From Vibrio hibernica (lineage in GTDB: Bacteria; Pseudomonadota; Gammaproteobacteria; Enterobacterales; Vibrionaceae), in the NCBI RefSeq assembly GCF_015223435.1, contig NZ_VHKO01000005.1:1-64000 (forward strand): a DNA stretch of 64,000 nucleotides, written 5' to 3'. Both the position numbers and the translations under genes were made by a program. This document shows, piece after piece, positions 1 to 9,600 of the stretch (its first letter is position 1; each line of letters opens with the position of its first letter). The notes below the pieces were generated by a model. That model was not told the origin of the DNA and ran no database searches. It was given only the letters and a program-made list of their open reading frames with translations.

Positions 1-1368
1 CCTGATTTTATTTCTATCATCATTGCCAACTTATGCAATGTCATTGGTTTTCTAATTATTTTACGAGGGATTTTGGTCTTTATTGGTCGAAAGCCTATGA
101 TATTTTTCGATGCGTCCCTGCTAGTTGTTGCAACGAGTCTCTTTTACTACTTTCACTATATTGAACACAATCAGAATATCCGAATTGTTGTTTTCTCTGC
201 CATGATACTCACTATCTGTATTGCGATTGTGCTGAGTTTACTCACGGTTAATAATCAAGAGCAACGTTCTGCTGGGCATGGTGTAGCGACTGTTTTTGCT
301 CTGTTTGGTCTATTTAATTTCATGCGTGGAATAATGGCTTTCTTTTTTCCTTCGGAACAGTCAGTTATTGAAAATAGCCTGAGCACTACCTTGCTATATT
401 TAAGTGCCATTTTTTTGATTGGTGGTATTGCCATTACACTGATTTTGCAAACGTACTCTGTTTTGTCTTCAAGGCTGCGCACCCTTTCACTTGCGATTGA
501 ACAGTCGGCCTCTTCCATTATTATCACCGACAGTAATTGGATAATTGAGTACGTAAACCCTAGAGTTTTAGACAAAACAGGTTATCGGGAGGAGGAAGTA
601 ATTGGACAAAGCGCAGGTATATTTAGTACTGAGTTATTTGTTCAGGCTGAAAAAGAACATATCTCTAAGGTGCTTAATGCTGGTGAAATATGGCGTGGGG
701 AATTACTGACTAATAGTAAATATGAAAATAATGAATTTTGGGAATTGGCTTCTATTGCTCCAGTTAAGCAAGCAGACGGAAAAATTGAACATTTTGTTGC
801 CGTGATGGAAGACATTACTATGCAAAAAGAGGCAAAACAGCAAATTCAACACTTGGCATACCATGATTCACTGACAGGATTGCCGACCAGACAATTAATG
901 ATGAAGAGGCTTGAAAAGGCGTTATCTTCTGCATTACAAGAAAAAGAAAAAGTCGCAGTTTTATTTTTAGATTTGGATGGATTTAAATCGGTAAACGATA
1001 ATTTTGGCCATGCCGCCGGTGATGAATTATTAAAAATAGCGACGGATAAGCTGCGCTCTTGCGTTCGTGACAATGATATGGTCGCTCGTATTGGCGGCGA
1101 TGAGTTTTTAATCGTTATCACTCAAGTGGTTGGAGATACGATGCTTTCTTCGGTTGCGACAAGAATTATTGATGCCCTATCTAGACCTTTTAGTATCAAT
1201 AATATTGAAGTGAGTGTGAGCGCTAGTGTCGGTATTGCTATGTATCCAGAGGATTCACAAGATCCAGAAGAATTAATTAAATTAGCCGATCACGCCATGT
1301 ATGATGTTAAACGCAAAGGTAAAAACGACTTTGCGTTTGTCGATAAAACCGATCATTCCCTGAATTGA
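1..1368 (+). CDS. Membrane PAS-GGDEF diguanylate cyclase (5' end outside window)
   Basis: The reading frame is open from base 1, so the start lies left of the window; the TTG at 73 is internal and falls inside a membrane-helix-coding stretch. The 455 visible residues hold about five hydrophobic helices in the first 155, a PAS domain (about 160-275, with the usual 'YVNP' and 'KTGYREEEVIG' features) and a C-terminal GGDEF domain with an intact RIGGDEF active-site loop, so it should make c-di-GMP from two GTP. There is no EAL domain. It probably senses a signal through the membrane part or PAS domain; the ligand cannot be told. The stop is followed by a convergent tetR gene. Confidence 0.9.
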   Translation, partial: PDFISIIIANLCNVIGFLIILRGILVFIGRKPMIFFDASLLVVATSLFYYFHYIEHNQNIRIVVFSAMILTICIAIVLSLLTVNNQEQRSAGHGVATVFALFGLFNFMRGIMAFFFPSEQSVIENSLSTTLLYLSAIFLIGGIAITLILQTYSVLSSRLRTLSLAIEQSASSIIITDSNWIIEYVNPRVLDKTGYREEEVIGQSAGIFSTELFVQAEKEHISKVLNAGEIWRGELLTNSKYENNEFWELASIAPVKQADGKIEHFVAVMEDITMQKEAKQQIQHLAYHDSLTGLPTRQLMMKRLEKALSSALQEKEKVAVLFLDLDGFKSVNDNFGHAAGDELLKIATDKLRSCVRDNDMVARIGGDEFLIVITQVVGDTMLSSVATRIIDALSRPFSINNIEVSVSASVGIAMYPEDSQDPEELIKLADHAMYDVKRKGKNDFAFVDKTDHSLN

Positions 1369-1418
1369 ATAAGTAGATTGCTCTGATTTTAACAGTCTAA
1401 TATCGATATAAAGACGAC

Positions 1419-1967
1419 CTACATTTTCAGTTGTTGTAAAACACTGATACATTTTTTTGGTGCAGAAAAATCATTGTCCACATAAGCGGTGGTGATCGCA
1501 CCTTCTTTCAATAAACATATAGCATCTAATAATTCAGGGTGTGGGTTTGATAAATATGCACCAATCAATTCGCGTACTTGCTGCTTGTGATACTGGCAAT
1601 ACTTCGAAATTTTACTGTCTTGATCTCTAAATTCTGCTGAAGTATTGATAAAAAAGCAGCCTCGAAAATCCCCTAATTCCTCGGTAGAACCTGAAAACCA
1701 ATCGGCTAATGCATTAAATAGATTCTCAACTACCTCATTATTTCCTTTTGAATCCGCTAAGCGTTTATCTAACCACGTTGTAAAAATAGAATTTCTTTGC
1801 TCAAGAGCTGCAAGAATGAGAGTTTCTTTACTATCAAAGTAATTATATAAGGTCTTTTTTGCGATGCCAGAAACATTAAGTATTTCATTGATCCCAATAG
1901 AATTAATGCCTTTGTTATAAAACAATTCAAGTGCGGTATTTAATAATATTTGGCGTTTATCATTCAT
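1419..1967 (-). CDS. TetR family transcriptional regulator
   Basis: A 182-residue TetR repressor. The N-terminal helix-turn-helix is clear (residues about 5-50, with 'GINEILNVSGIAKKTLYNYF'), and the C-terminal half is a ligand/dimerisation domain containing 'FRGCFFINTSAEF', a pattern common in TetR members that sense small electrophiles or lipophilic compounds; its cysteine could be a sensor (inference). It is divergent from the HPP-family membrane gene at 2075 and the two share a 107-bp gap with two 18-bp dyads, so it most likely represses itself and that gene. The ATG at 1967 is preceded by a good AGGAGA ribosome site on the minus strand. Confidence 0.88.
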   Translation of the reverse strand: MNDKRQILLNTALELFYNKGINSIGINEILNVSGIAKKTLYNYFDSKETLILAALEQRNSIFTTWLDKRLADSKGNNEVVENLFNALADWFSGSTEELGDFRGCFFINTSAEFRDQDSKISKYCQYHKQQVRELIGAYLSNPHPELLDAICLLKEGAITTAYVDNDFSAPKKCISVLQQLKM

Positions 1968-1992
1968 GCGATCTCTCCTTTGATAACTTATA

Positions 1993-2022
1993 TTGACAGA
2001 AGTAGACCACTCTGTCTACTAT
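1993..2022 (+). promoter_or_regulatory. Predicted sigma-70 promoter of the HPP-family gene
   Basis: TTGACA at 1993-1998 and TACTAT at 2017-2022, spacer 18 bp. The -10 region is covered by the first TetR-type dyad, the standard layout for repression by occlusion. Confidence 0.55.
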
Positions 2023-2046
2023 GTTCCGGTAGACAAAGTGGTCTAC
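2002..2046. promoter_or_regulatory. Two tandem TetR-type operators
   Basis: Two 18-bp dyads of form GTAGAC-N6-GTCTAC at 2002-2019 and 2029-2046, centres 27 bp apart. The half-sites are perfect in both. The two dyads are also near-perfect reverse complements of one another (one mismatch in 18), so the whole region is a dyad of dyads. They lie between the divergent tetR and HPP genes and overlap the predicted -10 box. Confidence 0.75.
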
Positions 2047-2074
2047 TTTGGATTTGTAACTTGGAGTGATAGAA

Positions 2075-2530
2075 ATGAATAGATTAGTTTTAGCAATATT
2101 TGCAGGATTAGGTGCAGCAATAGCGATTGGCATTTTAACGTTTTCAGAAACAGAAATAACCAATATTGCCTTGGTGATGGCTCCGTTTGGTGCAACAACC
2201 GTATTGGTATTTGGTTTACCGGAAAGCCCATTGGCACAGCCGAAGAATGTAATCGCAGGGCATTTCATTACTGCTTTTATTGGCGTTTTCTTTGTGGAGT
2301 ATATTGGGGTAACGCCATTGAGTTTGGCTCTGGCAACAGGGCTTGCGGTGAGCGCCATGTTGGCCACGAAAACTACCCATCCGCCAGCAGGAGCGAATCC
2401 ACTCTTAATTATGTTAACGGGACAAAGTTGGGCTTTTTTAGTCACACCTGTGCTACTTGGCGCTGTCATTATTATGCTACTTGGTAAAGTGATGCAGCAG
2501 TTGCGAGATAGGCTAAATGTTGTTAATTAA
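2075..2530 (+). CDS. HPP family integral membrane protein
   Basis: About 151 residues, nearly all hydrophobic, with four or five predicted membrane helices. It carries the family signatures 'MAPFGATTVLVF' and 'THPPAGANPLL', the latter giving the HPP family its name. Some HPP proteins are reported to transport nitrite in plastids and cyanobacteria; for this bacterial paralogue no substrate can be assigned. The ATG at 2075 is chosen over the GTG at 2066 because GGAG at 2063-2066 is 8 bases from the ATG. The gene is alone, divergent from tetR, and follows a promoter overlapped by TetR-type operators, so it is probably an inducible permease-like protein. Confidence 0.8.
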   Translation: MNRLVLAIFAGLGAAIAIGILTFSETEITNIALVMAPFGATTVLVFGLPESPLAQPKNVIAGHFITAFIGVFFVEYIGVTPLSLALATGLAVSAMLATKTTHPPAGANPLLIMLTGQSWAFLVTPVLLGAVIIMLLGKVMQQLRDRLNVVN

Positions 2531-2684
2531 AACTAGGCAGCATTAGTAGTGTTACGCCTAGTGCCTAGTTTTACCGCCTATCCATATAATTTATGTTGCA
2601 TACAGTTATGTAAGATCGATGGGTGATTGCTTCACCCATTAACGTTATGATGAAATCCGCTATTGGAAATATAAGGATGTATTG

Positions 2685-3437
2685 ATGAGTCTTCAAAAAG
2701 TGGCAGTGATTACTGGCGGTGGGCGTGGTATTGGGGCTGCCACAGCATTACTTTTTGCAAAAGAAGGATATGCAGTCTGTATTAATTATAAATCGGATGG
2801 AGAATCGGCGAACAAACTAGCCCAATCTATTACTGTCGAAGGTGGTAAGTGTATTACCGTTCAAGCGGATGTTTCTTGTGAAAATGATGTCATTCGAATG
2901 TTTTCTACCGTTGATCGGGAGTTGGGCACACTATCTGTTCTGGTGAATAATGCCGGTATCTTGAAAAAACAATCACGTTTAGAAGATATGACCGCTGAAC
3001 GCATCAATGCAGTGCTGGTCAATAATGTCACAAGTTACTTCTTATGTTGTCGAGAAGCGGTAAAGCGAATGTCGACACGACATGATGGGTTAGGCGGCGT
3101 TATCGTTAATGTCTCTTCTGGCGCTGCACGTTCTGGTTCTCCAAATGAATACATCGATTACGCGGCATCAAAAGGGGCAATTGATACTTTAACCAAAGGC
3201 TTATCTTTGGAAGTTGCGGCGGAGGGTATTCGAGTTAACTGTGTTCGTCCGGGATTAATTTATACCGATATGCACGCCGATGGTGGAGAGCCTGAGCGAG
3301 TCGAAAGGTTAAAGAGTATTATCCCGCTGCAAAGAGGTGGGGAGCCATTTGAAGTGGCAGAAGCGATTTATTGGTTAGCTTCCGAAAAATCGTCATTTTC
3401 TACTGGCAATTATTTAGATTTATCTGGCGGTTTATAG
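2685..3437 (+). CDS. YgfF-like short-chain dehydrogenase/reductase
   Basis: A 250-residue classical SDR. The nucleotide-binding motif GGGRGIG is near residue 12, NNAG near 90, and the catalytic YAASK near 160, preceded by the active-site serine in 'NVSSGAARSG'. The sequence follows E. coli YgfF closely in remembered motifs (for example 'YFLCCREAVKRM' and 'VRPGLIYTDMHADGGEP'), so it is probably an NAD(P)-dependent oxidoreductase of the glucose-1-dehydrogenase-like subgroup with unknown physiological substrate. ATG 2685 is preceded by AAGGA at 2673-2677; the in-frame TTG at 2682 is less likely. It is monocistronic and ends at a bidirectional terminator shared with gcvP. Confidence 0.85.
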   Translation: MSLQKVAVITGGGRGIGAATALLFAKEGYAVCINYKSDGESANKLAQSITVEGGKCITVQADVSCENDVIRMFSTVDRELGTLSVLVNNAGILKKQSRLEDMTAERINAVLVNNVTSYFLCCREAVKRMSTRHDGLGGVIVNVSSGAARSGSPNEYIDYAASKGAIDTLTKGLSLEVAAEGIRVNCVRPGLIYTDMHADGGEPERVERLKSIIPLQRGGEPFEVAEAIYWLASEKSSFSTGNYLDLSGGL

Positions 3438-3460
3438 CCCATACAAAAAAGTTTTCCTAC

Positions 3461-3494
3461 AAAAAACGAGCACCCAATCGAGTGCTCGTTTTTT
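3461..3494. terminator. Bidirectional rho-independent terminator
   Basis: A perfect 13-bp stem (3461-3473 with 3482-3494), 8-nt loop, A-run on the left arm and T-run on the right. It separates the convergent SDR gene and gcvP and can serve both. Confidence 0.9.
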
Positions 3495-3521
3495 ATGTGA
3501 CTACGTTTATTTACGGGTTAA

Positions 3522-6404
3522 TTACTCAACATAGTTATCAATACTCGGGCATGAGCAAATCAAATTACGGTCGCCATAAACGTTATCAACGCGGTTCACC
3601 GTTGGCCAGTATTTTGAGCCTTGCGTGTGCGTTGATGGGAAACAAGCAATTTCACGGCTGTATGGGTGATCCCATTCAGTAGCCATCAAATCCACTTGGG
3701 TGTGCGGCGCATTGACTAACGGGTTGTTGTCGAGTGGCCATTCCCCTTGCTGTACTTTCTCCATCTCTTTGCGTATTGCGATCATTGCATCACAGAAACG
3801 ATCTAATTCAGCTTTATCTTCTGATTCAGTCGGTTCAACCATTAACGTGCCCGCCACTGGGAATGACATAGTTGGCGCATGGAAACCGTAGTCCATTAAA
3901 CGCTTTGCAATGTCTTCTTCGCTAATGCCTGTCGCTTCTTTTAACGGACGAATATCAACAATACATTCGTGCGCCACTCGGCCATTATGACCACGATATA
4001 AAACCGGATAATGAGGACGCAGACGTTCCATGATGTAGTTGGCATTTAATATTGCAACTTTGGTGGCTTCGGTTAAGCCTTTTCCGCCCATCATGGCAAT
4101 GTAGGCCCAAGAGATTGGTAGGATTGACGCGCTGCCAAGATCGGCTGCAGATACCGCATATTCTTTGCCGACAACACCATTTTCAATATGACCCGGAAGG
4201 AATGGGGCAAGGTGAGATTTAACCCCGATTGGACCCATACCCGGACCGCCACCACCATGTGGAATACAGAATGTTTTGTGTAAGTTAAGGTGCGAAACAT
4301 CACCACCAATCACGCCCGGATTGGTCAGGCCAACTTGCGCATTCATATTCGCGCCATCTAAGTAAACTTGACCGCCAGCGGCATGCACCATGTCACATAC
4401 TTTTTGTACTTGTTCTTCGTACACACCGTGCGTCGATGGATAAGTGATCATAATGCTTGAAAGGTTGCTGTGGTGTTTATCGATTTTCGCTGCAAGATCT
4501 TGTAAATCAACATTACCGAATTCATCACACATCACCACAACGACTTTCATTGAAACCATAGAGGCTGTGGCAGGGTTTGTGCCATGTGCGGAGCTTGGGA
4601 TCAAACAAACGTTACGGTGACCTTCGCCACGACTTTGATGGTAGCGTTGAATCGCGATTAAGCCTGCGTATTCACCCGATGCACCGGAGTTTGGTTGTAG
4701 AGAGAATTCATCGTAGCCTGTGATTTCGCACAGTTGTTGCTTTAACGATGCTGCCAATGCGGTATAACCTGCGGCTTGATCGAGAGGTGCAAACGGATGG
4801 ATGCTACCAAATTCTGGCCAAGTGACCGGGATCATTTCGGCAACGGCATTGAGCTTCATGGTGCAACTGCCCAATGGGATCATACCGTGCGTTAATGAGA
4901 AATCTTTGTTTTCAAGCTTTTTCAGGTAACGCATCATTTGAGTTTCGCTATGATGCGTGTTGAATACTGGGTGAGTTAAATAGCTTGAAGTACGACGACA
5001 ATTTTCTGGAATTGCGGCAAATTCATTGGCCGCAATGTCAGAGGCAAAAGTATCGACCTTCCATTCAATGCCAAAGACAGCAAAAAGCGCTTCAATATCG
5101 TCTGCAGTCGCCGTTTCATCTAAGCTGATGCCTAGCTGAGTTGGGCTCTTACGTAAGTTGATACCAGCATGTTGAGCTGCATGGTAAAGGCGCTCAGTGT
5201 GCTCTTGGCTGTTGACTGTAATGGTGTCGAAGAAAGTGTTATGCGCAAGCTCATAGCCTGAATGCTTCAAACCAGCAGCAAGAATGGCAGTCAGATGATG
5301 GGTGCGACGTGCAATGGTACGTAAACCTTCTGCGCCATGATAAACCGCATAGAAAGAGGCCATGTTGGCTAGCAATGCTTGCGCGGTACAGATGTTAGAC
5401 GTCGCTTTTTCGCGGCGGATATGTTGCTCACGAGTTTGCATTGCCATGCGTAGCGCTTGATTGCCTTTACTATCAATGGAGACACCAATCACACGGCCAG
5501 GCATAGTGCGTTTGTGTTTCTCACGTGTCGCCATAAAAGCGGCGTGTGGACCACCGTAACCGATTGGCACACCAAAACGTTGCGCGCTGCCGATCACGAC
5601 ATCTGCGCCCATTTCACCAGCCGGTTTTAGTAAAGTAGAAGCCAGTAGATCGGTCGCAACAGTGACTAAAGTTTTATTGGCTTGAGCGGCGCTGATGATA
5701 TCGGTTAAATCACGCACTTCGCCAGTGGTGCTTGGGTATTGCAGCAGAGCGCCAAATACATCTTGCTCGGCCAAAGAATCGATATCACCCACGATAACTT
5801 CAAAGCCAATAAATTCGGCGCGAGTTTTGACCACTTCGATCGTTTGTGGATGCACATCGTCAGCCACAAAAAAGACAGAACTTTTGCTTTTTCCTGCACG
5901 CTTGCACAGTGTCATTGCTTCGCCAGCGGCCGTTGCTTCATCTAAAAGGGAGGCGTTGGCAATGTCCATGCCGGTTAAATCCATGACCATTTGTTGGTAA
6001 TTAAGCAGTGACTCTAAACGGCCTTGAGAAATTTCTGGTTGATAAGGCGTATACGCGGTGTACCAACCTGGATTTTCGAATACGTTGCGCAAAATAACAT
6101 TCGGCGTGAAAGTGTTGTAATAACCTTGGCCAATAAAAGTACGCTTAATGGTATTGAGATTAGCAAATTCTTTCATCTGTCCGAGCATGTCGTTTTCAGA
6201 CATTGGCGCTTTGAGTTCCATTGCATTATTAAGGCGAATATTAGCTGGGACGGTTTGAGCAATAAGATCATCTAGGCTATTGGCTTTGGTATCACTTAGC
6301 TGATTGATGATATCCAACATGCGTTGTTGGTCGGTATGATTCGGGCCATTATGGCGACCGATAAATTCTTCATTATTGCTAAGAGAGTTTAATAAATTAG
6401 TCAT
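3522..6404 (-). CDS. gcvP: Glycine dehydrogenase (decarboxylating), P-protein
   Basis: A 960-residue P-protein of the glycine cleavage system, the full length of the long single-chain gammaproteobacterial form. It decarboxylates glycine with PLP and passes the aminomethyl group to the lipoyl arm of GcvH. The duplicated aminotransferase-like fold is complete; the C-terminal half has the PLP lysine in '[18 protein letters not shown]' (around residue 710) followed by the glycine-rich loop. The start is supported by AAGGA upstream. gcvH lies 214 bp upstream on the same strand but is separated by a terminator, so gcvP probably also has its own promoter or depends on read-through. Confidence 0.97.
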   Translation of the reverse strand: MTNLLNSLSNNEEFIGRHNGPNHTDQQRMLDIINQLSDTKANSLDDLIAQTVPANIRLNNAMELKAPMSENDMLGQMKEFANLNTIKRTFIGQGYYNTFTPNVILRNVFENPGWYTAYTPYQPEISQGRLESLLNYQQMVMDLTGMDIANASLLDEATAAGEAMTLCKRAGKSKSSVFFVADDVHPQTIEVVKTRAEFIGFEVIVGDIDSLAEQDVFGALLQYPSTTGEVRDLTDIISAAQANKTLVTVATDLLASTLLKPAGEMGADVVIGSAQRFGVPIGYGGPHAAFMATREKHKRTMPGRVIGVSIDSKGNQALRMAMQTREQHIRREKATSNICTAQALLANMASFYAVYHGAEGLRTIARRTHHLTAILAAGLKHSGYELAHNTFFDTITVNSQEHTERLYHAAQHAGINLRKSPTQLGISLDETATADDIEALFAVFGIEWKVDTFASDIAANEFAAIPENCRRTSSYLTHPVFNTHHSETQMMRYLKKLENKDFSLTHGMIPLGSCTMKLNAVAEMIPVTWPEFGSIHPFAPLDQAAGYTALAASLKQQLCEITGYDEFSLQPNSGASGEYAGLIAIQRYHQSRGEGHRNVCLIPSSAHGTNPATASMVSMKVVVVMCDEFGNVDLQDLAAKIDKHHSNLSSIMITYPSTHGVYEEQVQKVCDMVHAAGGQVYLDGANMNAQVGLTNPGVIGGDVSHLNLHKTFCIPHGGGGPGMGPIGVKSHLAPFLPGHIENGVVGKEYAVSAADLGSASILPISWAYIAMMGGKGLTEATKVAILNANYIMERLRPHYPVLYRGHNGRVAHECIVDIRPLKEATGISEEDIAKRLMDYGFHAPTMSFPVAGTLMVEPTESEDKAELDRFCDAMIAIRKEMEKVQQGEWPLDNNPLVNAPHTQVDLMATEWDHPYSREIACFPSTHTQGSKYWPTVNRVDNVYGDRNLICSCPSIDNYVE

Positions 6405-6618
6405 GTCATTCCTTAAACTGAAATCGATTTAAATTCAAAGCCATTCAAACCCGAGTCACTTAATGCTGGGCTACTTCAACTAAAAGTGGTGTAAACAGCC
6501 ACCACCGACATCAAAAGAGTTCTAAAGTAAAAGCCAGTGCAAGCTCACTGACTTTTTATTACTTGGTGTACAGATATAAATGAAAAATCCAATCACAAGC
6601 GGTGATTGGATTTTAGTG
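6405..6618 (-). other. gcvH-gcvP intergenic leader with hairpins
   Basis: Beyond the gcvH terminator at 6584-6614, the minus strand holds a second hairpin at about 6532-6556 (8-bp stem with one G-U pair, then TTTT) and a weaker GTGGT/ACCAC hairpin around 6488-6506 just upstream of the gcvP start. I looked for the glycine aptamer core and did not find it. The stretch may be an attenuated leader, but it is unproven. Confidence 0.35.
6584..6614 (-). terminator. Rho-independent terminator downstream of gcvH
   Basis: A 13-bp perfect stem (6584-6596 with 6602-6614), 5-nt loop and T-run on the minus strand, starting only a few bases after the gcvH stop at 6619. Confidence 0.85.
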
Positions 6619-7002
6619 TTACTCGTCTTCTTCGATTGCAGCTAGATAACTTTCCGCATCTTTTAGATTAGCTAGCTCAGAAGGGTCATCTAGCTTAACT
6701 TTAGCAATCCAACCACCATCGTAAGATTCACTGTTAATAAGCTCTGGGCTATCTTCTAAATCTTCGTTAATTTCAACAATCTCGCCCGTAACTGGTGCGT
6801 AGATGTCTGATGCTGCTTTCACGGATTCAACCAAAGAGAAACCTTCGCCCGCTTCAACGGTGTCACCCACCTCAGGTAGGTCGACAAATACCACGTCGCC
6901 AAGCATCTCTTGTGCGTGTTCAGAAATCCCGATAGTGACGGTACCATCACCGTTATCGCGAACCCATTCGTGGCTGTCTGTAAACTTAAGAGTCATATCC
7001 AT
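6619..7002 (-). CDS. gcvH: Glycine cleavage system H protein
   Basis: A 127-residue lipoyl-carrier protein of the usual length. The lipoylation lysine is Lys62 in '[17 protein letters not shown]', and the C-terminus ends in the typical acidic tail. It shuttles the aminomethyl group from GcvP to GcvT and hydrogen to dihydrolipoamide dehydrogenase, which is not encoded in this window. The first ATG has GGAG 7 bases upstream, better than the second ATG two codons in. It is divergent from the HTH-cupin regulator at 7318 across a 315-bp gap, suggesting control by that regulator. Confidence 0.96.
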   Translation of the reverse strand: MDMTLKFTDSHEWVRDNGDGTVTIGISEHAQEMLGDVVFVDLPEVGDTVEAGEGFSLVESVKAASDIYAPVTGEIVEINEDLEDSPELINSESYDGGWIAKVKLDDPSELANLKDAESYLAAIEEDE

Positions 7003-7317
7003 TTTCTTGCTCCAGAGTATGTCTGTTGAATCAATGATTTATACGCAATCGTTTGCTATGCATTTGAAATATGCTTTGGCAAATCGTTACAAGTGTAATT
7101 TGTTAGAGGTATTTTGCTTAATTTTTATCTCCATAACATACTTTTCACGGCTTCATTATTCAACTAAAAGTTTCCTATAAGAAACAAGTTTTCCAATTTT
7201 GCTACAAACCGCACCTTTTTGAACTTTGTTCTCTTTTCAGGAGATCAGTCACTCTGTACTATGTCGATAGCAATCGATTACGTTGGGCTATTTAGATCAC
7301 CAAGATAAGGACTATCA
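7003..7317. promoter_or_regulatory. gcvH / HTH-cupin regulator divergent control region
   Basis: 315 bp without a gene. The notable element is a 16-bp dyad at 7170-7185 (GTTTC-N6-GAAAC with a TATA centre, one mismatched pair), the kind of palindrome bound by HTH_3-type regulators. No glycine riboswitch core is visible. Promoter boxes cannot be assigned with confidence. Confidence 0.45.
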
Positions 7318-7929
7318 GTGAGTATAGAATCGACACAAATGACGTTTCAATCTGATGATGCTGAGCAAACCTTAACACCACTAAATTTAGGGCAAAGATT
7401 AAAAGATATTCGTTTACAAATGGGGCTCACTCTTGAAGAGTCCAGTAAGCGGACAGGGCTTGCTCGCTCTACGTTGTCAAAAATGGAAAACGGCCAGATT
7501 TCGCCTACTTTTCAAGCATTACAGAAATTAGCCACTGGTCTTGATATGCCGATCCCTCAAATTTTTGAACCGCCAAAACAAGCGGGTGCGGTGGGGCGTC
7601 GTGATATTACTCTGAATGGTCAAGGCAAGCCTCATCCCACTTCCACTTATGAACATGAATTACTCGCCAGTCAATTATCCAATAAAAAAATGGTGCCATT
7701 TAAAAGCCGAATTCGTTCTCGTAGTTTTGATGATTACCAAGATTGGATTCGCCATGATGGTGAAGAGTTTTTATTGGTGCTTGAAGGTGAAGTGCGTTTT
7801 TATTGTGAGTTTTATGAGCCCGTGGATTTAAAGGAAGGCGATAGCGTCTATTACGATGCCAGTATGGGACACACGTTAGTCTCGTTAAGTGAGATTGACG
7901 GTTTAATATTGTGGGTAACGGCTAAATAG
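7318..7929 (+). CDS. HTH (XRE)-cupin transcriptional regulator of the glycine locus
   Basis: 203 residues: an N-terminal HTH_3 domain (about 24-80, 'TGLARSTLSKMENGQISP') and a C-terminal cupin_2 domain (about 130-200, 'HDGEEFLLVLEGEVRFY' and 'GDSVYYDASMGH'). The cupin half probably binds a small effector. The GTG start at 7318 is preceded by AAGGA six bases upstream. The position between gcvH and the AGCS symporter/gcvT pair suggests that it senses glycine or a related amino acid and controls these genes; this is inference from context. The same regulator class lies next to amino-acid catabolic genes in many gammaproteobacteria. Confidence 0.85.
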   Translation: MSIESTQMTFQSDDAEQTLTPLNLGQRLKDIRLQMGLTLEESSKRTGLARSTLSKMENGQISPTFQALQKLATGLDMPIPQIFEPPKQAGAVGRRDITLNGQGKPHPTSTYEHELLASQLSNKKMVPFKSRIRSRSFDDYQDWIRHDGEEFLLVLEGEVRFYCEFYEPVDLKEGDSVYYDASMGHTLVSLSEIDGLILWVTAK

Positions 7930-8048
7930 GCTCTATTTTTCACTATTTATGGTTATTAAAATGTTACAAATATGTGGTTTCTTTTCACATTTTTAGATTT
8001 CAATTCTGACCAGAGCGATATTTCATGCTAATCATTACGTGTCAATTT

Positions 8049-8078
8049 AATGATGCCAATATAATGAAAGGCATCATT
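8049..8078 (+). repeat. Hairpin in the leader of the AGCS symporter gene
   Basis: Perfect 9-bp inverted repeat AATGATGCC / GGCATCATT (8049-8057 and 8070-8078) with a 12-nt loop, 93 bp upstream of the symporter start. There is no T-run, so it is not a normal terminator. It could be an operator or mRNA structure. Vibrios often have a tandem glycine riboswitch before a symporter of this family; its conserved cores are not seen here. Confidence 0.4.
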
Positions 8079-8170
8079 ATCGAGAGATCGGTACTGTGTT
8101 TCATCAAAAGATGTTTTTGAGCACAATGGAAGTTCCTAAAACTACAAGATTGAAATAAGAAGGATACGAC

Positions 8171-9526
8171 ATGGAAGCGTTAACCAATTTTATTGCCGCT
8201 ATAAATAGCGTGGTGTGGGGAGTTCCCATGCTGATTATGATTTTAGGTGTCGGACTATATTTAATGGTCGGCCTAGGGTTTATGCCTATTCTAAAGTTGC
8301 CAACGGGCTTTAAATTACTTTGGAAAGGGCGTTCAAGTAACTCTGAAGGGGATATCACCCCGTTTAATGCCCTAATGACGTCACTGTCTGCCACTATTGG
8401 TACGGGTAATATCGCTGGTGTAGCCACCGCGATTGCATTAGGTGGCCCAGGCGCTTTATTTTGGATGTGGTGTACGGCATTAGTCGGCATGGCAACTAAG
8501 TATTCTGAAGCGGTATGCGCAGTGACTTATCGTGAAAAAGATGCCAATGGTAATTATGTCGGTGGGCCGATGTATTACATTAAAAATGGTTTATCGAAAA
8601 AATGGGCATGGCTCGGCACTCTTTTTGCCATATTTGGTTCGGTTGCAGGGTTTGGTATCGGCAATGGCGTGCAAGCGAACTCAGTTGCAGATGCGCTTGA
8701 CAGTAGCTTTGGTATCTCGCCAATGGTGACTGGTATCGTATTGATGATATTGGTCGGCGCAGTGTTAGTTGGTGGCATCAAGCGTATTTCAGATGTGGCA
8801 GGTAAACTTGTTCCATTGATGGCGCTATTTTATATTGCAGCCGGCTTGGGCGTTATGATTACTCATGCTTCTGCTATTCCAGATGCTTACGCGTTGATTC
8901 TTTCAAGTGCTTTCACACCAGTGGCTGCGCAAGGTGGCTTTGCCGGTGCGGCAGTTTGGGCTGCGATTCGTTTTGGTGTTGCGCGCGGTGTCTTTTCCAA
9001 TGAGGCGGGTTTGGGTTCTGCGCCAATTGCACATGCGGCAGCGAAGACTAAAAATCCTGTTAAACAAGGTTTAGTGGCGATGCTCGGTACCTTCATCGAT
9101 ACCATTATCGTGTGTTCAATTACTGGTTTTGCCATCATTCTTTCAGGTGAATGGACTAGTGGCGCAACTGGTGCGGCATTAACATCCCAAGCATTTGGAA
9201 GTACGTTCGCAATGGGGAATGTGATTGTTGCGATCGCTTTAGCGATTTTTGCTTTCACCACCATTTTGGGTTGGAGTTTTTACTGCGAAAAATGTGTGCA
9301 GTATCTATTTGGCACTAAAGCGATTAAGCCGTTCCGTATTATTTGGGTACTGGCTGTTCCGGTTGGCGCAATGAGTTCACTTAACTTTATTTGGCTGCTA
9401 GCCGATACATTAAATGCCATGATGGCTATTCCAAACTTGATTGCGCTGGTGTTACTCAGCCCTGTGGTATTCAAGTTAACTCGTGATTATTTTTCTGGGA
9501 AAGATATTACGATTAAAGATTCATAA
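8171..9526 (+). CDS. AGCS family Na+/alanine-glycine symporter
   Basis: 451 residues with about ten membrane helices and the alanine/glycine:cation symporter signatures 'SLSATIGTGNIAGVATAIALGGPGA' (read as adjoining short motifs near residue 75-100), 'VGGPMYYI' and 'GVFSNEAGLGSAPIAHAAA'. It imports alanine or glycine with Na+, consistent with a marine host and with gcvT 75 bp downstream. The ATG has AGAAGGA 6 bases upstream. Context suggests glycine uptake feeding the glycine cleavage system; alanine cannot be excluded from sequence. Confidence 0.93.
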   Translation: MEALTNFIAAINSVVWGVPMLIMILGVGLYLMVGLGFMPILKLPTGFKLLWKGRSSNSEGDITPFNALMTSLSATIGTGNIAGVATAIALGGPGALFWMWCTALVGMATKYSEAVCAVTYREKDANGNYVGGPMYYIKNGLSKKWAWLGTLFAIFGSVAGFGIGNGVQANSVADALDSSFGISPMVTGIVLMILVGAVLVGGIKRISDVAGKLVPLMALFYIAAGLGVMITHASAIPDAYALILSSAFTPVAAQGGFAGAAVWAAIRFGVARGVFSNEAGLGSAPIAHAAAKTKNPVKQGLVAMLGTFIDTIIVCSITGFAIILSGEWTSGATGAALTSQAFGSTFAMGNVIVAIALAIFAFTTILGWSFYCEKCVQYLFGTKAIKPFRIIWVLAVPVGAMSSLNFIWLLADTLNAMMAIPNLIALVLLSPVVFKLTRDYFSGKDITIKDS

Positions 9527-9534
9527 TACTGTTG

Positions 9535-9568
9535 TTCGCCTTCTTTTTGATGAAAAGGAGGCGAATTT
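9535..9568 (+). promoter_or_regulatory. Hairpin sequestering the upstream gcvT ribosome-binding site
   Basis: A 13-bp stem (9535-9547 with 9553-9565, one G-U pair, 5-nt loop) lies directly after the symporter stop. Its right arm contains AAGGAGG (9555-9561), the ribosome site of the in-frame ATG at 9571. A short TTT follows. It may be a weak terminator, a 3'-end processing site or a translation control element. Confidence 0.5.
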
Positions 9569-9600
9569 AAATGGCTTGTAATGAGCCCATTGGAGGATTA

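Noticed and set aside
1..1368. TTG 73 as the start of the diguanylate cyclase
   Set aside because: The frame is open upstream to base 1 and encodes another hydrophobic helix, so the gene begins outside the window.
3371..3682. 103-codon plus-strand frame across the SDR end and gcvP tail
   Set aside because: It spans a bidirectional terminator and is antisense to gcvP; no ribosome site or family features.
7930..8170. Glycine riboswitch ahead of the AGCS symporter
   Set aside because: The conserved aptamer cores expected for the class are not visible; only an unrelated 9-bp hairpin is present.
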